In this document: positions 34,761-43,993 of the stretch, piece after piece | How positions within the stretch are numbered: position 1 is the stretch's first letter | Layout of the letters: every line of letters starts with the position of its first letter | Source of the DNA: Firmicutes bacterium HGW-Firmicutes-4 | GTDB taxonomy: Bacteria > Bacillota > Clostridia > Eubacteriales > Eubacteriaceae | Reading direction: 5' to 3' | Assembly (NCBI GenBank): GCA_002841405.1 | Contig: PGZR01000001.1 | Location: 1 to 64,000, forward strand | DNA length: 64,000 nt | Notes under the pieces: model-generated | Seen by the model: only the letters and a program-made list of their open reading frames with translations | What the model was told of the DNA's origin: nothing | Database searches by the model: none | Program-made: the position numbers and the translations under genes

Positions 34761-36036
34761 TGACTTTGCTCCTTTCTATTTCGTCCAGGATAATTGTTTT
34801 ATAGTCGGCTCTCAACTGCTCCAGATCCAGGTAGTTATCCAGGTTCAGCGTAGGTTGATAAACCTCGTTAATTTCATAATGCACGTGGGTATCTTTAGCT
34901 GCTCTTTTGGCAAAGACCAGGCTTTCAAGCAGCGAGTTGCTGGCCAGTCGGTTGGCTCCGTGAACGCGATTGCAGCTGATTTCACCGATGGCATAGAGAT
35001 GTGCCATGGAAGTGCGGCTATCCAGATCGACTTTAATGCCGCCCATAAAATAATGCTGGGCGGGGGTCACCGGGATACATTCCCGGGTAATATCATAGCC
35101 TTCTTCCAGACAATGTTTAAAGATATTGGGAAAACGATGGGTGATCACATCACTGCCCATATCCTGCATCGACAACCAGACAAAATCACTTTCATCCTGC
35201 TCCATTTGCTTGTGAATAGCCTTGGTCAGCAAATCACGAGGTAACAGTTCATCCACAAACCGCTGCATTTTACGGTTATAGAGCACTGCTCCTTCACCCC
35301 GAACCGATTCGGAAATCAGAAAACGGCGCCCGGGCTTTTGGGAATAGAGGGTTGTTGGATGAATTTGAATATAGCTGATGTTCTCCAGCTCGATCTGATG
35401 CTTTAAAGCGATGGCAATGGCGTCTCCGGTGAGATGGGCTAAATTAGTGGAGCTGTGAAACAGCCCACCCAATCCCCCGGTGGCCAGAACCACGTAATCG
35501 GAGTAGTACAAGTGAATGACACCCGCCCCGTCACTGGCCACAACCCCGGTGCAGCAGTTATCCTGACAGATCAGATCGACCATGACCATATTTTCGATGA
35601 TGGTAATATTGGGTCGCTGCTTAACTTGGGCCAATAATTTGCTGGTAATTTCTTTGCCAGTGAGATCTTCGTGATAAAGAATCCGGGCCCGGGAATGGGC
35701 CCCTTCTCTGGTATAGGCCAGTTCGCCATTCTTCTTTTCAAACTCCACACCGAGATCGATCAGATCGGTGATGATTTCCGGCGAGCTGCGGATCATCACA
35801 TCCACCGATGCCCGATCATTTTCATAGTGTCCTGCTTTTAAGGTATCCTCAAAAAAACTATCATAATCATCCTCATCCCTTAAGACGCAGATCCCGCCCT
35901 GGGCCAGGTAAGAATCACTTTCATCCACGGTTGTTTTGGTGATCATCAGAATTTCTTTGGTTTGGGGTATGTTCAGGGCATAAAACAAACCAGAAGCACC
36001 GGTGCCAACCACAATAATATCGGTTTTGCCGTTCAT
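34738..36036 (-). CDS. nadB: L-aspartate oxidase
   Basis: FAD enzyme oxidising aspartate to iminosuccinate for quinolinate synthesis. The 432-residue product has the FAD start IIVVGTGASGLFYAL, SDSYLAQGGICV, the active-site REGAHSRARILY, HPTTLYSQ, LISESVRGEGAVLYN, and the HGANRLASNSLLESLVFA FAD/catalytic segment. It is about 100 residues shorter than the E. coli enzyme because the C-terminal helical domain is missing, as in many clostridia. In an anaerobe the electron acceptor is more likely fumarate than oxygen. Starts 13 bases after nadA. Confidence 0.93.
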   Translation of the reverse strand: MNGKTDIIVVGTGASGLFYALNIPQTKEILMITKTTVDESDSYLAQGGICVLRDEDDYDSFFEDTLKAGHYENDRASVDVMIRSSPEIITDLIDLGVEFEKKNGELAYTREGAHSRARILYHEDLTGKEITSKLLAQVKQRPNITIIENMVMVDLICQDNCCTGVVASDGAGVIHLYYSDYVVLATGGLGGLFHSSTNLAHLTGDAIAIALKHQIELENISYIQIHPTTLYSQKPGRRFLISESVRGEGAVLYNRKMQRFVDELLPRDLLTKAIHKQMEQDESDFVWLSMQDMGSDVITHRFPNIFKHCLEEGYDITRECIPVTPAQHYFMGGIKVDLDSRTSMAHLYAIGEISCNRVHGANRLASNSLLESLVFAKRAAKDTHVHYEINEVYQPTLNLDNYLDLEQLRADYKTIILDEIERSKVIERIDKA

Positions 36037-36049
36037 TTCAAGTGCTCCT

Positions 36050-36958
36050 TCATTTGGCCAGTAGCAGCATTTTTTCCAGCGCTAAAACTGCCTTGGTCCG
36101 GGTTTCATCATCAACTTCCATCTGATTGATGCCGTTCTCCAGGGCATAGGCCACCTTAGCAAGGGTGATCTTTTTCATGTTAGGGCAGATCTGGTTTTTA
36201 TTGATGGTATAGAACTTTTTATCGGGATTGTTTTTCTTGAGTTGATAGAGAATACCAATTTCGGTACCAATAATAAATTCGTCGGCGTCGCTGGCGGTGG
36301 CATAATCAATAATCCCCGCCGTACTCCCCACATAATCCGCGGCGCCAATCACGGTCATCGTACATTCGGGATGCACCAGCACCTTGGCCTCGGGATGAGC
36401 GGCTTTGGCATCTTCCAGTTCGTCGATCATGATTTCGTCGTGGACATGACAATAGCCATCATTAAAAATAAAATGCTTTTCCGGAACTTGGCTGGCGATG
36501 TATTGACCCAGGTTTTGATCCGGTACAAAATAAATATTCTGTTGGGGCAAAGCCCTGACGATTTTTAGCGCATTAGACGAGGTCACACAGACATCCACAA
36601 CTTTTTTGATTTCGGCGGTTGAATTGATATAGCAAACCACCGCCAGATCATCGTAATTTTCCCGGACCTCGGCAATCTTATCAATGGCCGCCATATGAGC
36701 CATCGGACAATCGGCAAGGGCTTCCGGCATGATCACGGTTTTTTCGGGACTGAGAATTTTGGCACTTTCACCCATAAAGGTAACCCCACAAAAGACGATC
36801 ACTTTTTGGGGCAGCTCAACAGCAATTTTGCTGAGATAATAAGAATCACCGACATAATCGGCAATCTCCTGAATTTCATCATTGACATAGTAATGGGCTA
36901 AAATAACCGCATCTTTTTCTTTTTTCAGTTTTTCTATTTTTAACAAGATCTCTTTCAT
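36050..36958 (-). CDS. nadA: Quinolinate synthase
   Basis: 4Fe-4S enzyme condensing iminosuccinate with dihydroxyacetone phosphate to quinolinate. 302 residues; the three cluster cysteines are seen in FCGVTFMGESAK, HPECTMTV and NQICPNMKK. The AHYYVNDEIQEIADYVGDSY and PDQNLGQYIA segments are typical. First gene of the operon, with a good ribosome binding site (GGAGG) and the sigma-70 promoter 37000-37028 immediately upstream. Confidence 0.95.
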   Translation of the reverse strand: MKEILLKIEKLKKEKDAVILAHYYVNDEIQEIADYVGDSYYLSKIAVELPQKVIVFCGVTFMGESAKILSPEKTVIMPEALADCPMAHMAAIDKIAEVRENYDDLAVVCYINSTAEIKKVVDVCVTSSNALKIVRALPQQNIYFVPDQNLGQYIASQVPEKHFIFNDGYCHVHDEIMIDELEDAKAAHPEAKVLVHPECTMTVIGAADYVGSTAGIIDYATASDADEFIIGTEIGILYQLKKNNPDKKFYTINKNQICPNMKKITLAKVAYALENGINQMEVDDETRTKAVLALEKMLLLAK

Positions 36959-36999
36959 TTTTTATGCCTCCTACTTTTAACCGGGTTTTGATGATTAAA

Positions 37000-37028
37000 A
37001 GTATAGCACTTATCTTTACACCTGACAA
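37000..37028 (-). promoter_or_regulatory. Sigma-70 promoter of the nad operon
   Basis: On the minus strand TTGTCA (37028-37023) and TATACT (37005-37000) with a 17-base spacer. The transcript starts about 36993. The spacer contains GGTGTAAAG, and the region may hold a NiaR operator, but I could not match it to a consensus with confidence. Confidence 0.7.
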
Positions 37029-37042
37029 GCTGACTGTAAAGT

Positions 37043-38002
37043 TTATTTAATAAACTTCCTGATCTTGCGATTGCCTGCCATCATCTGCCAACCGATGATA
37101 ATGCCGGCCTGGTAGTGGAGTTCGCAGTCAGCGCTGGCGGCGACAAGCTGTTCCAGCAATTGCTGGTTGGCAAAGACATCATGGTAATAGCCCAGATCAT
37201 CCTGCATTTTTTCAAACGCATCCATCGATTTGCGGGTCTTCCGGTCAAGAATGGTTGACAGCTGTTCGATGACGTAGCGGAGTTTTTTGCTCTTGATGCG
37301 AACCCGGTGAACAGCCTGTTGATCTTTTACATCCAGACTTTTCATGCTCCGCCTGATTTTTTTTAGCCAATTTTCAATATGCTTGTCCGTATATTCCTTG
37401 ATTGATAATTGTAAATCCGGTGCCCCCGCTTCCCAGGGATCATTGAGTTTCCAAACCCAAATGTCCAGCAAATCCAGCGCAAAGACATCGGTTTTAAGAC
37501 TTGTCCATAACTGTTCAAAGGCCATTTCACGTTTCCCTTGAAGATGATCTTTGAACTTCCCGAAATCACTGCTCTCCAGGCTTGCGTTTTTTTCGATTTC
37601 AGCAATTCCGGAAAGCAGAACATCCAGTTGCCGGACTTCACCAAATTGCTGCCCCATTTTCCGCAGCGTATCCTGTTGTAGCTGATAACTTTCAGCTTTG
37701 AATAGTGGTTTGAAAAAAGCCAGGATCGCCCGAAACTTACGGATGCGAACCCGGACCTGATGAACCCCTTCCGGATCGCTCTGATTTTCAAAGAATCGAT
37801 CATAAGCATTTAGAATTTCATTAAATCCGCTATTTATGATGATCTCCACCGCTACGACCACCTTCTTTTTTGCTTTAATATTCATGTTTGATTGACTAAC
37901 AACCCGTACTGATTTTATCGGCGGTATCTGGGGCTGCCGTAAACCTTTTTCATAGCGCCCCTGATTTTCCATTAATAAGATCGCCAGCTTTTCCATCATC
38001 AT
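37043..38002 (-). CDS. CHAD domain protein
   Basis: 319 residues. The CHAD (conserved histidine alpha-helical) domain fills residues 50-310 with the two half-motifs GVHQVRVRIRKFRAIL and AVHRVRIKSKKLRYVI, in which a histidine is followed by a basic helix. CHAD proteins bind polyphosphate or are found with polyphosphate-related enzymes. No CYTH domain is attached and no such enzyme gene is adjacent. Highly basic. Stands alone, with AAAGG upstream of a triple ATG, the first at 38002. Confidence 0.85.
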   Translation of the reverse strand: MMMEKLAILLMENQGRYEKGLRQPQIPPIKSVRVVSQSNMNIKAKKKVVVAVEIIINSGFNEILNAYDRFFENQSDPEGVHQVRVRIRKFRAILAFFKPLFKAESYQLQQDTLRKMGQQFGEVRQLDVLLSGIAEIEKNASLESSDFGKFKDHLQGKREMAFEQLWTSLKTDVFALDLLDIWVWKLNDPWEAGAPDLQLSIKEYTDKHIENWLKKIRRSMKSLDVKDQQAVHRVRIKSKKLRYVIEQLSTILDRKTRKSMDAFEKMQDDLGYYHDVFANQQLLEQLVAASADCELHYQAGIIIGWQMMAGNRKIRKFIK

Positions 38003-38104
38003 CGCTATTTTCCAACCTTTCAGGTTAATTATTTTATCTTTTTATTTATATACCCACCGATGCCTTAAACCCATGATTAAAGTGATTGTTTTTTAGAAAA
38101 CAAA

Positions 38105-38155
38105 AACAGGAAATCAACGATGCTGATTTCCTATCGTAGATTTCCTGTTTTTTAT
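38105..38155 (-). terminator. Intrinsic terminator of the molybdate transporter operon
   Basis: A long stem with arms containing aacaggaaatc / gatttcctgtt and a branched middle, then a T-run on the minus strand. It lies about 25 bases after the modC stop. Confidence 0.65.
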
Positions 38156-38177
38156 TATGAGACAATGGTGGTTAAAT

Positions 38178-39251
38178 TTATTGATCAACAAAGAACGCAA
38201 ATTCCGGATTGATATAAATGATAAATGGTTCACTGAGATTCTTTAAGTGGTTGCGTTCTTCCCTGCTGATTTCGCACTGAATATGAAAATCCTGTATTGA
38301 TTCCGGTCGGGCACCTATTTTTAAATAAAGTGATGTTCGAAAAGGACCATCGCTTTCATCAGCGATCCAGACCTTAAAACAGTTTTCTTGCTGGCTATTC
38401 GGTTCGTCCACCAGTTTAACCTGATTGGCTCTGATCCCCAAATAACCGTTATCGTGTTCGATTTTCATGACCGTGGTCAGTGAAATATGCCACTGCGGGA
38501 CGTGCAGGCGGTTTTCAGCCAGCCGAGTTGCTGCCACAATATTTTTGCAGCCAGTTATTTTGGCGGTCTCCAACGATGCTGGCCATTTGAAGATAGCATC
38601 TTTCTGCCCATAGATTTCCACCTTACCCGTATTAAACACCGCGATATAGTCAGCCAAGCGGTAAGCTTCCTCGCGATTATGGGTGACAAAGAGAGTCAAT
38701 CCCTGGAAGTCTTTCAATAATTCTGACATTTCTCGCATCATGTGATTGCGGAGATGCACATCCAGGGCTGAGAACGGCTCATCCAATAAAAGCATATCCG
38801 GTTCAACCGCCACCGCTCGGGCCAGAGCCACCCGTTGCTGCTGTCCCCCGGATATTTGGGTGGGGTAACGTTTGCCAATATCACCCAGATGGTATTTTTC
38901 CATCAAGGCGCTGACCCGGTTGTTTTTTTCTGTCTTCGACAGCTTGTCGAGTCCGAAAGCAATATTTTCCTCAATCGTCATATTGGGGAAAAGGGCATAG
39001 TTCTGAAATAGGAAACCCACTTTTCTTTCCCGCATTGTCAGGTTAATCTTTTTTTCTGAGTCAAAAAATGTTTTCCCATTAATAATAATTTGGCCTTCGT
39101 CGGGCTTAACCAATCCGGCGATACACCGCAACAGCATACTTTTTCCTGAACCGGAAGCGCCTAATATTCCAATAGTATCTTCCTTTGACTGGAGTTTTAC
39201 ATCCAGTTGAAAATCATATAGTTTCTTTTTGATATCAATAATAAACTCCAT
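38178..39251 (-). CDS. modC: Molybdate ABC transporter ATP-binding protein
   Basis: 357 residues: Walker A GASGSGKS, Q-loop FLFQNYALFPNM, signature ISGGQQQRVALARA, Walker B MLLLDEPFSALD, switch FVTHNREEA. The C-terminal 130 residues match the regulatory region of ModC/PotA-type ATPases with a MOP/TOBE-like segment. Overlaps no gene; the start is 3 bases after the modB stop. Its partners modA-modB identify the substrate as molybdate or tungstate. Confidence 0.9.
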   Translation of the reverse strand: MEFIIDIKKKLYDFQLDVKLQSKEDTIGILGASGSGKSMLLRCIAGLVKPDEGQIIINGKTFFDSEKKINLTMRERKVGFLFQNYALFPNMTIEENIAFGLDKLSKTEKNNRVSALMEKYHLGDIGKRYPTQISGGQQQRVALARAVAVEPDMLLLDEPFSALDVHLRNHMMREMSELLKDFQGLTLFVTHNREEAYRLADYIAVFNTGKVEIYGQKDAIFKWPASLETAKITGCKNIVAATRLAENRLHVPQWHISLTTVMKIEHDNGYLGIRANQVKLVDEPNSQQENCFKVWIADESDGPFRTSLYLKIGARPESIQDFHIQCEISREERNHLKNLSEPFIIYINPEFAFFVDQ

Positions 39252-39254
39252 CGA

Positions 39255-39938
39255 TTACCCTCCAAACCCCCGTTGCTGGTTCTTTTTGCGGCTTTCCCAG
39301 TAATTGTTGATAACCAGCACCGTTAACGAAATGGCAAAAATGATCAGCACCCAAATCAGGGCTACTTGCATCTCACCACCCTGGGTGGCAAAATAGATGG
39401 CAATCGGGATGGTTTCGGTTTTTCCGGGAATGCTGCCGGCCACCATCAGGGTCGCGCCAAATTCGCCGAGACAACGGGCAAAGGTCAGGGCTGTGGCGGC
39501 GGCGATCCCCGGTCGGGCCACCGGTACGGCCACCCGCCAGAATACTTTGACTTCTGAGGCCCCCAGGGTTCTGGCAGCACTGAGAATATTGGGGTCGATT
39601 TGTTCAAAGGCCCCCATGGTCGTTTTATACATCAGCGGAAAGGACACCACAATGGCGGCAATCACGGCAGCATACCAGGAAAAGATGATGTTGACCCCAA
39701 ATATTTCCAGAAAATTTCCGATTGGTCCATTCTTACCGATCAGCAGCAGAATCCCAAACCCGGCGACAGTTGGCGGTAAAACCAGCGGGAGTGTTAATAT
39801 GCCATCGATTAAACCCTTCCAGCGGCCATTATATTTTGTCATCAGCCAGGCCATAATGAGACCCAGAAAAAAGACAATGACCGTGGCTGTCAAGGTAACC
39901 TTGATTGAAATCCACGCCGGCGATAAATCGAAATTCAT
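39255..39938 (-). CDS. modB: Molybdate ABC transporter permease
   Basis: 227 residues with five to six membrane segments and the ATPase-contact loop AARTLGASEVKVFWRVAVPVARPG (EAA motif). The TLPLVLPPTVAGFGILL segment is typical of ModB. It lies between modA and modC, with GGGAG upstream. Role: channel for molybdate (or tungstate, used by acetogenic formate dehydrogenases). Confidence 0.93.
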   Translation of the reverse strand: MNFDLSPAWISIKVTLTATVIVFFLGLIMAWLMTKYNGRWKGLIDGILTLPLVLPPTVAGFGILLLIGKNGPIGNFLEIFGVNIIFSWYAAVIAAIVVSFPLMYKTTMGAFEQIDPNILSAARTLGASEVKVFWRVAVPVARPGIAAATALTFARCLGEFGATLMVAGSIPGKTETIPIAIYFATQGGEMQVALIWVLIIFAISLTVLVINNYWESRKKNQQRGFGG

Positions 39939-39995
39939 TGAATCACTCCCTTCCTTCGTTATTTTGTTTATTGATTTAATGCTCGGAGTATTATT

Positions 39996-40790
39996 TTACA
40001 GGGTGGTGAACCCATATTTGACAAAAACGGCTTTGGCAGCATCACTGCTTAAAAAGTCGACAAAGGCGGCCGCCGGATCCGGGTTTTTGCTGGCTTTGAT
40101 GACAGCCGCCGGATAGACAATCGCTTTATGAGATGCGGCCGGAGCGGTTGCAATAACCTTGACGCCCGTCGAGACTTTCGCATCGGTTGAGTATACCACA
40201 CCGGCATCCACATTGCCAGTTTCCACCCAGGTTAGTACTTCTTTAACATCTTTACCATAAACGATTTTTTCCGTGATCTGATCCATCACGTTATAATACT
40301 TAAACACATCAACGGCATATTGACCAACTGGTACACTGCTTGGTTCACCCAAGCCCAGTTTAGTGATCGATGGGTCAACCACCTGGGCAAAGTCGGTAAT
40401 GGTTAATTGGGAATCTTTAGGTACAATCAGAACCACTTCATTGCCCAGGATGTTTTTGAGGGTATCATCGTTTAATAATCCAGCATCTTTTAAGGTCGTC
40501 ATATCCTTTGATGAGGCTGGCATAAACACATCAACATCAGCACCTTGCTGAATCTGCTGGGCCAGGGATCCCGATGATCCAAAATTCAGGGTCAAGGTTG
40601 TGTCGGGCTCTTCTTTTAAATACAGGGTCTGGATTTCGGTCATGGCATCTTTCAAGCTGGCTGCCGCGGAAATGGTCAATGCCACCGGTTCAGACTTCAC
40701 TTCCTCTTTGGCTGCTGATTGACAGCCAGCCAGGGCAAAAACGATTGACAACAATGCAAGCAGGATAATTCCTCTTTTTAAAAAATCCAT
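39996..40790 (-). CDS. modA: Molybdate-binding lipoprotein
   Basis: 264 residues. A lipoprotein signal (LLALLSIVFALAGC) precedes the mature protein. It matches ModA: TISAAASLKDAMTEI, the anion-binding LNFGSSGSLAQQIQQGADVDVFMPAS, and LTWVETGNVDAGVVYSTDA. First gene of modABC. A leader of about 75 bases with an ACGT-rich repeat array precedes it. Confidence 0.94.
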   Translation of the reverse strand: MDFLKRGIILLALLSIVFALAGCQSAAKEEVKSEPVALTISAAASLKDAMTEIQTLYLKEEPDTTLTLNFGSSGSLAQQIQQGADVDVFMPASSKDMTTLKDAGLLNDDTLKNILGNEVVLIVPKDSQLTITDFAQVVDPSITKLGLGEPSSVPVGQYAVDVFKYYNVMDQITEKIVYGKDVKEVLTWVETGNVDAGVVYSTDAKVSTGVKVIATAPAASHKAIVYPAAVIKASKNPDPAAAFVDFLSSDAAKAVFVKYGFTTL

Positions 40791-40808
40791 CTCTTTCTCC
40801 TTAATAAA

Positions 40809-40851
40809 ATTCGTTACGTTACGTTACGTATAACATCGTTACGTAACGAAT
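40809..40851. promoter_or_regulatory. Repeat array in the modA leader, candidate operator
   Basis: Contains ATTCGTTACGT (40809-40819), further TACGTTACGTA units, and ACGTAACGAAT (40841-40851), the exact inverse of the first. ModE operators have CGTTATAT-type half-sites; here they read CGTTACGT. It lies just downstream of the modA transcription start, where a bound protein would block transcription. Confidence 0.6.
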
Positions 40852-40869
40852 TTGTGGTTATTTTTCCTT

Positions 40870-40898
40870 ATTATACTCGCTTTCATCACGTTTGTCAA
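40870..40898 (-). promoter_or_regulatory. Consensus sigma-70 promoter of modABC
   Basis: TTGACA (40898-40893) and TATAAT (40875-40870) on the minus strand with a 17-base spacer: both boxes are perfect. The spacer contains AACGTGATGAAA, the same word as in the divergent regulator promoter. Confidence 0.85.
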
Positions 40899-40937
40899 CT
40901 AATCCAAAGCAATTTATAATTGTCAAACGTGATGAAA
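40881..40937. promoter_or_regulatory. Inverted repeat shared by the two divergent promoters
   Basis: Arms 40881-40894 (tttcatcacgtttg) and 40924-40937 are exact reverse complements of 14 bp with a 29-base spacer. Each arm occupies the -35/-10 spacer of one promoter, so one regulator could repress both. Confidence 0.65.
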
Positions 40938-40948
40938 CGTGTTATAAT
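40920..40948 (+). promoter_or_regulatory. Sigma-70 promoter of the molybdate regulator
   Basis: TTGTCA (40920-40925) and TATAAT (40943-40948), 17-base spacer. The start is near 40955, so translation must start at ATG 40980 and not at TTG 40920. Confidence 0.8.
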
Positions 40949-40979
40949 TCACTTAATTATTAACGACATGGAGATGAAT

Positions 40980-41933
40980 ATGGAAAATAACACCGCTTTA
41001 ACCGCTCAGGATGTCGCTGATATCCTGAAAATCGCTAAGAATACTGTTTATGAATTGATCAAACGAGGCGAATTGAATTCCTATAAGGTTGGCCGAAAGG
41101 TTCGCTTCACGCTCAGCGATGTCGAGGAGTATATTGCCCGCTCCAAGAGTATTCAAAAGCCCCTGATCGAATCCGTTGTCACGCCTTCCCAACCACCTTT
41201 AAACAATACGAATCCGACGGTTTCCGGAAATGATTTCATTATCTGCGGTCAGGATTTGATGCTGGATGTTTTATCCAGTTATATTGAAAAGCTGGCTCCA
41301 GGAACCCGCACCCTGCGCTCTTATATTGGTAGCTATAACAGCCTGGTCGCCCTATATCAGGGACATGTTCAGGTTGCCACAGCTCATCTCTGGGATGGCG
41401 ATACCGGGAACTACAATGTTCCCTATGTGCGACGACTGCTTCCGGGAATTCCCACCATTATTATCCATCTGACCTCCCGAATTCAGGGTTTTTATGTGCC
41501 AAAAGGCAACCCTAAAAACATCCACACCTGGTCAGATCTGGCTCAGCCAGATCTGACTATTATCAACCGGGAAAAGGGTTCCGGTTCCCGAATCCTTTTA
41601 GATGAGCACCTGCGTCTCCTGGGCATCCACGGCCCCTCAATTAACGGCTATCTGCGGGAGAGTCAATCTCACTTTGCCGTGGCCAGCACCGTTAGCCGAG
41701 GCGGAGCAGATGTAGCCGTGGGACAGGAAAAAGTGGCCAGTCAGATTAAAGACATTGATTTTATTCCGCTGCAAAAAGAACGTTATGAACTGGTCATTAA
41801 AAAAGAAGATTACCACACGGCACCGGTTCAGGCAATTCTTGAAATTCTCCGTTCTGAAGAATTCCGGTTGGAGTTTGAAGGCATCGACGGCTATTACATT
41901 GAGGAAATGGGAAATATTATTGCCGAAATATAA
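40980..41933 (+). CDS. HTH (excisionase-type) plus periplasmic-binding-like regulator, probable molybdate-responsive
   Basis: 317 residues. The N-terminal winged helix of the MerR/excisionase type (LTAQDVADILKIAKNTVYELIKRGELNSYKVGRKVRFTLSDVEEYI) binds DNA; the C-terminal 200 residues are a PBP-like ligand domain (starting ICGQDLMLDVLSSYIEKLAPG, with NREKGSGSRILLDEHL) that resembles ModA/PBP_like. Such one-component proteins are predicted to sense oxyanions or molybdopterin-related ligands. Divergent to modABC with shared inverted repeats. GGAG 6 bases before ATG 40980. A terminator follows at once. Confidence 0.82.
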   Translation: MENNTALTAQDVADILKIAKNTVYELIKRGELNSYKVGRKVRFTLSDVEEYIARSKSIQKPLIESVVTPSQPPLNNTNPTVSGNDFIICGQDLMLDVLSSYIEKLAPGTRTLRSYIGSYNSLVALYQGHVQVATAHLWDGDTGNYNVPYVRRLLPGIPTIIIHLTSRIQGFYVPKGNPKNIHTWSDLAQPDLTIINREKGSGSRILLDEHLRLLGIHGPSINGYLRESQSHFAVASTVSRGGADVAVGQEKVASQIKDIDFIPLQKERYELVIKKEDYHTAPVQAILEILRSEEFRLEFEGIDGYYIEEMGNIIAEI

Positions 41934-41957
41934 AAAACGGCTTACGCCGTTTTTTAT
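41933..41957. terminator. Bidirectional intrinsic terminator between the regulator and dxs
   Basis: AAAACGGC-TTAC-GCCGTTTT-type stem with an A-run on one side and T-run on the other. It overlaps the dxs stop. Confidence 0.85.
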
Positions 41958-43855
41958 TTATTTCCCAATATTCCAATAATTTCGTCAGCAATTTGCGCTG
42001 GCAAAAATCCGCAGTAGTCATACAACGCTGGGAGATCGCCCTGTTCCATCAGGGGGTTTTCAATGGCGTGAATGCGGATCTTACCGGGCTTAAGGTGGTC
42101 ATCCTGGGCGATTGCGGCGGCCAGTTTTTCGCCAATTCCGCCGCTTCTGATTCCTTCTTCCAGAACATAAAAAAGCTTAGGCTGTCCTATTAGTGACCGA
42201 ATTTTTTCCAGCTGTAGCGGGTAAACCTTGACCAGTTTGATTAACCGGATTGGGTTGTTTGCTTTTAATAATTGAATTGCCTCATAAGCGTTTTTGGTAA
42301 TCCGGCCATAGGTTAGGATCACAATTTCCGGTTGCTCAGAATCTTTACCGGCTTCTGAAAAATCTTGATAGCTGAGATCACCATCATGAATAAAACCGCT
42401 GCGGTCGTATTGCTGTTGGGCTCCTTTTGGGTAGCGGATAACAGCCAGATTTTTATTCTCAAAGCTCTGCTTAAAACTCTGTCTCATTTCGTCATAGGTT
42501 TCCGGACTGAAAATTTCCATTCCCGGGATAGAAGACAGATAGGAACAGTCGTAAATGCCCTGATGGGTAATCCCGTCTCCCGGCACCAGACCACAACGAT
42601 CAAGAGCCATAATCAGTGGCAACTTTTGAATCGCGGCATCATGGATCAGTTGATCATAGACGCGTTGAACAAAGGTTGAATAAATGGCACAGACCGGAGT
42701 CTTGCCATTGGCCGAAAGGCCGGCCGCAAAGGTAACGGCATGTTCTTCGGCAATCCCCACATCATAAAAACGCTCAGGATGAGTTTGGCTAAATTTATCC
42801 AGGCCGGTGCCACCGGTCATGGCCGCGGTAATGGCACAAATGGAAGCGTTGGTGTTGGCCGCTTCTACCATAATTTTTCCAAATGCGGCTGAAAAGTTGT
42901 TCTCTGATTCTTTTTTTTCAATCCCTTTGGCCTGGTCAAAAGGACCCGACGAGTGATACATTTCCGGATGTTCCTCGGCATCGAGATAACCCTTTCCTTT
43001 AACCGTGTGGACATGAACCAGGCAGCAGCTGGTTTTACTTTTTGCTTCACCAAGCACTGATTCGAGTTTTTTGAGATCACAGCCATCGACCGGCCCCAGA
43101 TAGTCCAGACCCAGATGTTCGAAAAAGTTCTCGGCTACTACCCGTTTTTTAAGATGCTTTTTAAATTTTCGGGTTCCTTCAATCAGACCCTCCCCGACTA
43201 AGGGTATTCTGTGTAAAAGTGACTGGGTCTGATGCTTTAAATTAAAATAATTCTGACTGTTTCTGATTTTTGATAAATAATTTGACAAGCCGCCAACATT
43301 TTCCGAAATCGACATTTCATTATCATTCAGGATAATAATCAGTCGCAGGTTTTTTTTATTGCAATTATTCAAGGCTTCGTAAATCATCCCATTGGTGAAT
43401 GATCCATCACCGACTACGGCAATCACATAATTATCCTTATTATCCAACTGATTGGCCATGGCCAGACCCAGCGCCGCTGAAATCGAGGTGCCGCTGTGAC
43501 CGGCTCCAAAAGCATCTTTTTCACTCTCTTTGCGATTGGTGAAACCGGAGATTCCGTTCCACTGACGGAGGGTGTCAAATTCCTGCTGTCGCCCAGTTAA
43601 TAATTTATGAGCATAGCATTGGTGACCGACATCAAAAACAATTTGATCATCGGGGTTGTTAAAAACCCGGTGGATGGCCAGCGTCGTTTCGACGATACCG
43701 AGATTCGAAGCCAGGTGTCCACCATTTTTTGATACTGTTTCTAAAATTCTATGGCGTAGCTCCCCCGTCAGATTTTGGAGCTCGGCTTCCGACAGATTTT
43801 TTAAATCCTGGGGCGATAATATATTTTTTAATTGCTTCAATTTGAATCCTTTCAC
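41954..43855 (-). CDS. dxs: 1-Deoxy-D-xylulose-5-phosphate synthase
   Basis: TPP-dependent first enzyme of the MEP isoprenoid pathway, joining pyruvate and glyceraldehyde 3-phosphate. The product of about 633 residues is full length: HLASNLGIVETTLAIH, FDVGHQCYAHKLLTGR, GAGHSGTSISAALGLA, the TPP motif VVGDGSFTNGMIYEALN, DVGIAEEHAVTFAAGLS and a C-terminal transketolase domain. The GTG at 43855 is 8 bases after a GAGGGG and is chosen; TTG 43840, with AAAGG, is the alternative. The longer ATG frame to 43882 has no ribosome binding site. Monocistronic. Confidence 0.9.
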   Translation of the reverse strand: MKGFKLKQLKNILSPQDLKNLSEAELQNLTGELRHRILETVSKNGGHLASNLGIVETTLAIHRVFNNPDDQIVFDVGHQCYAHKLLTGRQQEFDTLRQWNGISGFTNRKESEKDAFGAGHSGTSISAALGLAMANQLDNKDNYVIAVVGDGSFTNGMIYEALNNCNKKNLRLIIILNDNEMSISENVGGLSNYLSKIRNSQNYFNLKHQTQSLLHRIPLVGEGLIEGTRKFKKHLKKRVVAENFFEHLGLDYLGPVDGCDLKKLESVLGEAKSKTSCCLVHVHTVKGKGYLDAEEHPEMYHSSGPFDQAKGIEKKESENNFSAAFGKIMVEAANTNASICAITAAMTGGTGLDKFSQTHPERFYDVGIAEEHAVTFAAGLSANGKTPVCAIYSTFVQRVYDQLIHDAAIQKLPLIMALDRCGLVPGDGITHQGIYDCSYLSSIPGMEIFSPETYDEMRQSFKQSFENKNLAVIRYPKGAQQQYDRSGFIHDGDLSYQDFSEAGKDSEQPEIVILTYGRITKNAYEAIQLLKANNPIRLIKLVKVYPLQLEKIRSLIGQPKLFYVLEEGIRSGGIGEKLAAAIAQDDHLKPGKIRIHAIENPLMEQGDLPALYDYCGFLPAQIADEIIGILGNK

Positions 43856-43993
43856 CGTTTCTTCCCCTCTATGCCATAGCACAAGGGATCATCGAAACAA
43901 TTGCCTCAATCACAGCATTTTTTATTTAGGCAGATTCCTGTTTTGTGAATCTGACTTAAGATATAATCATACCATATGAAGTATTATTTTTCT

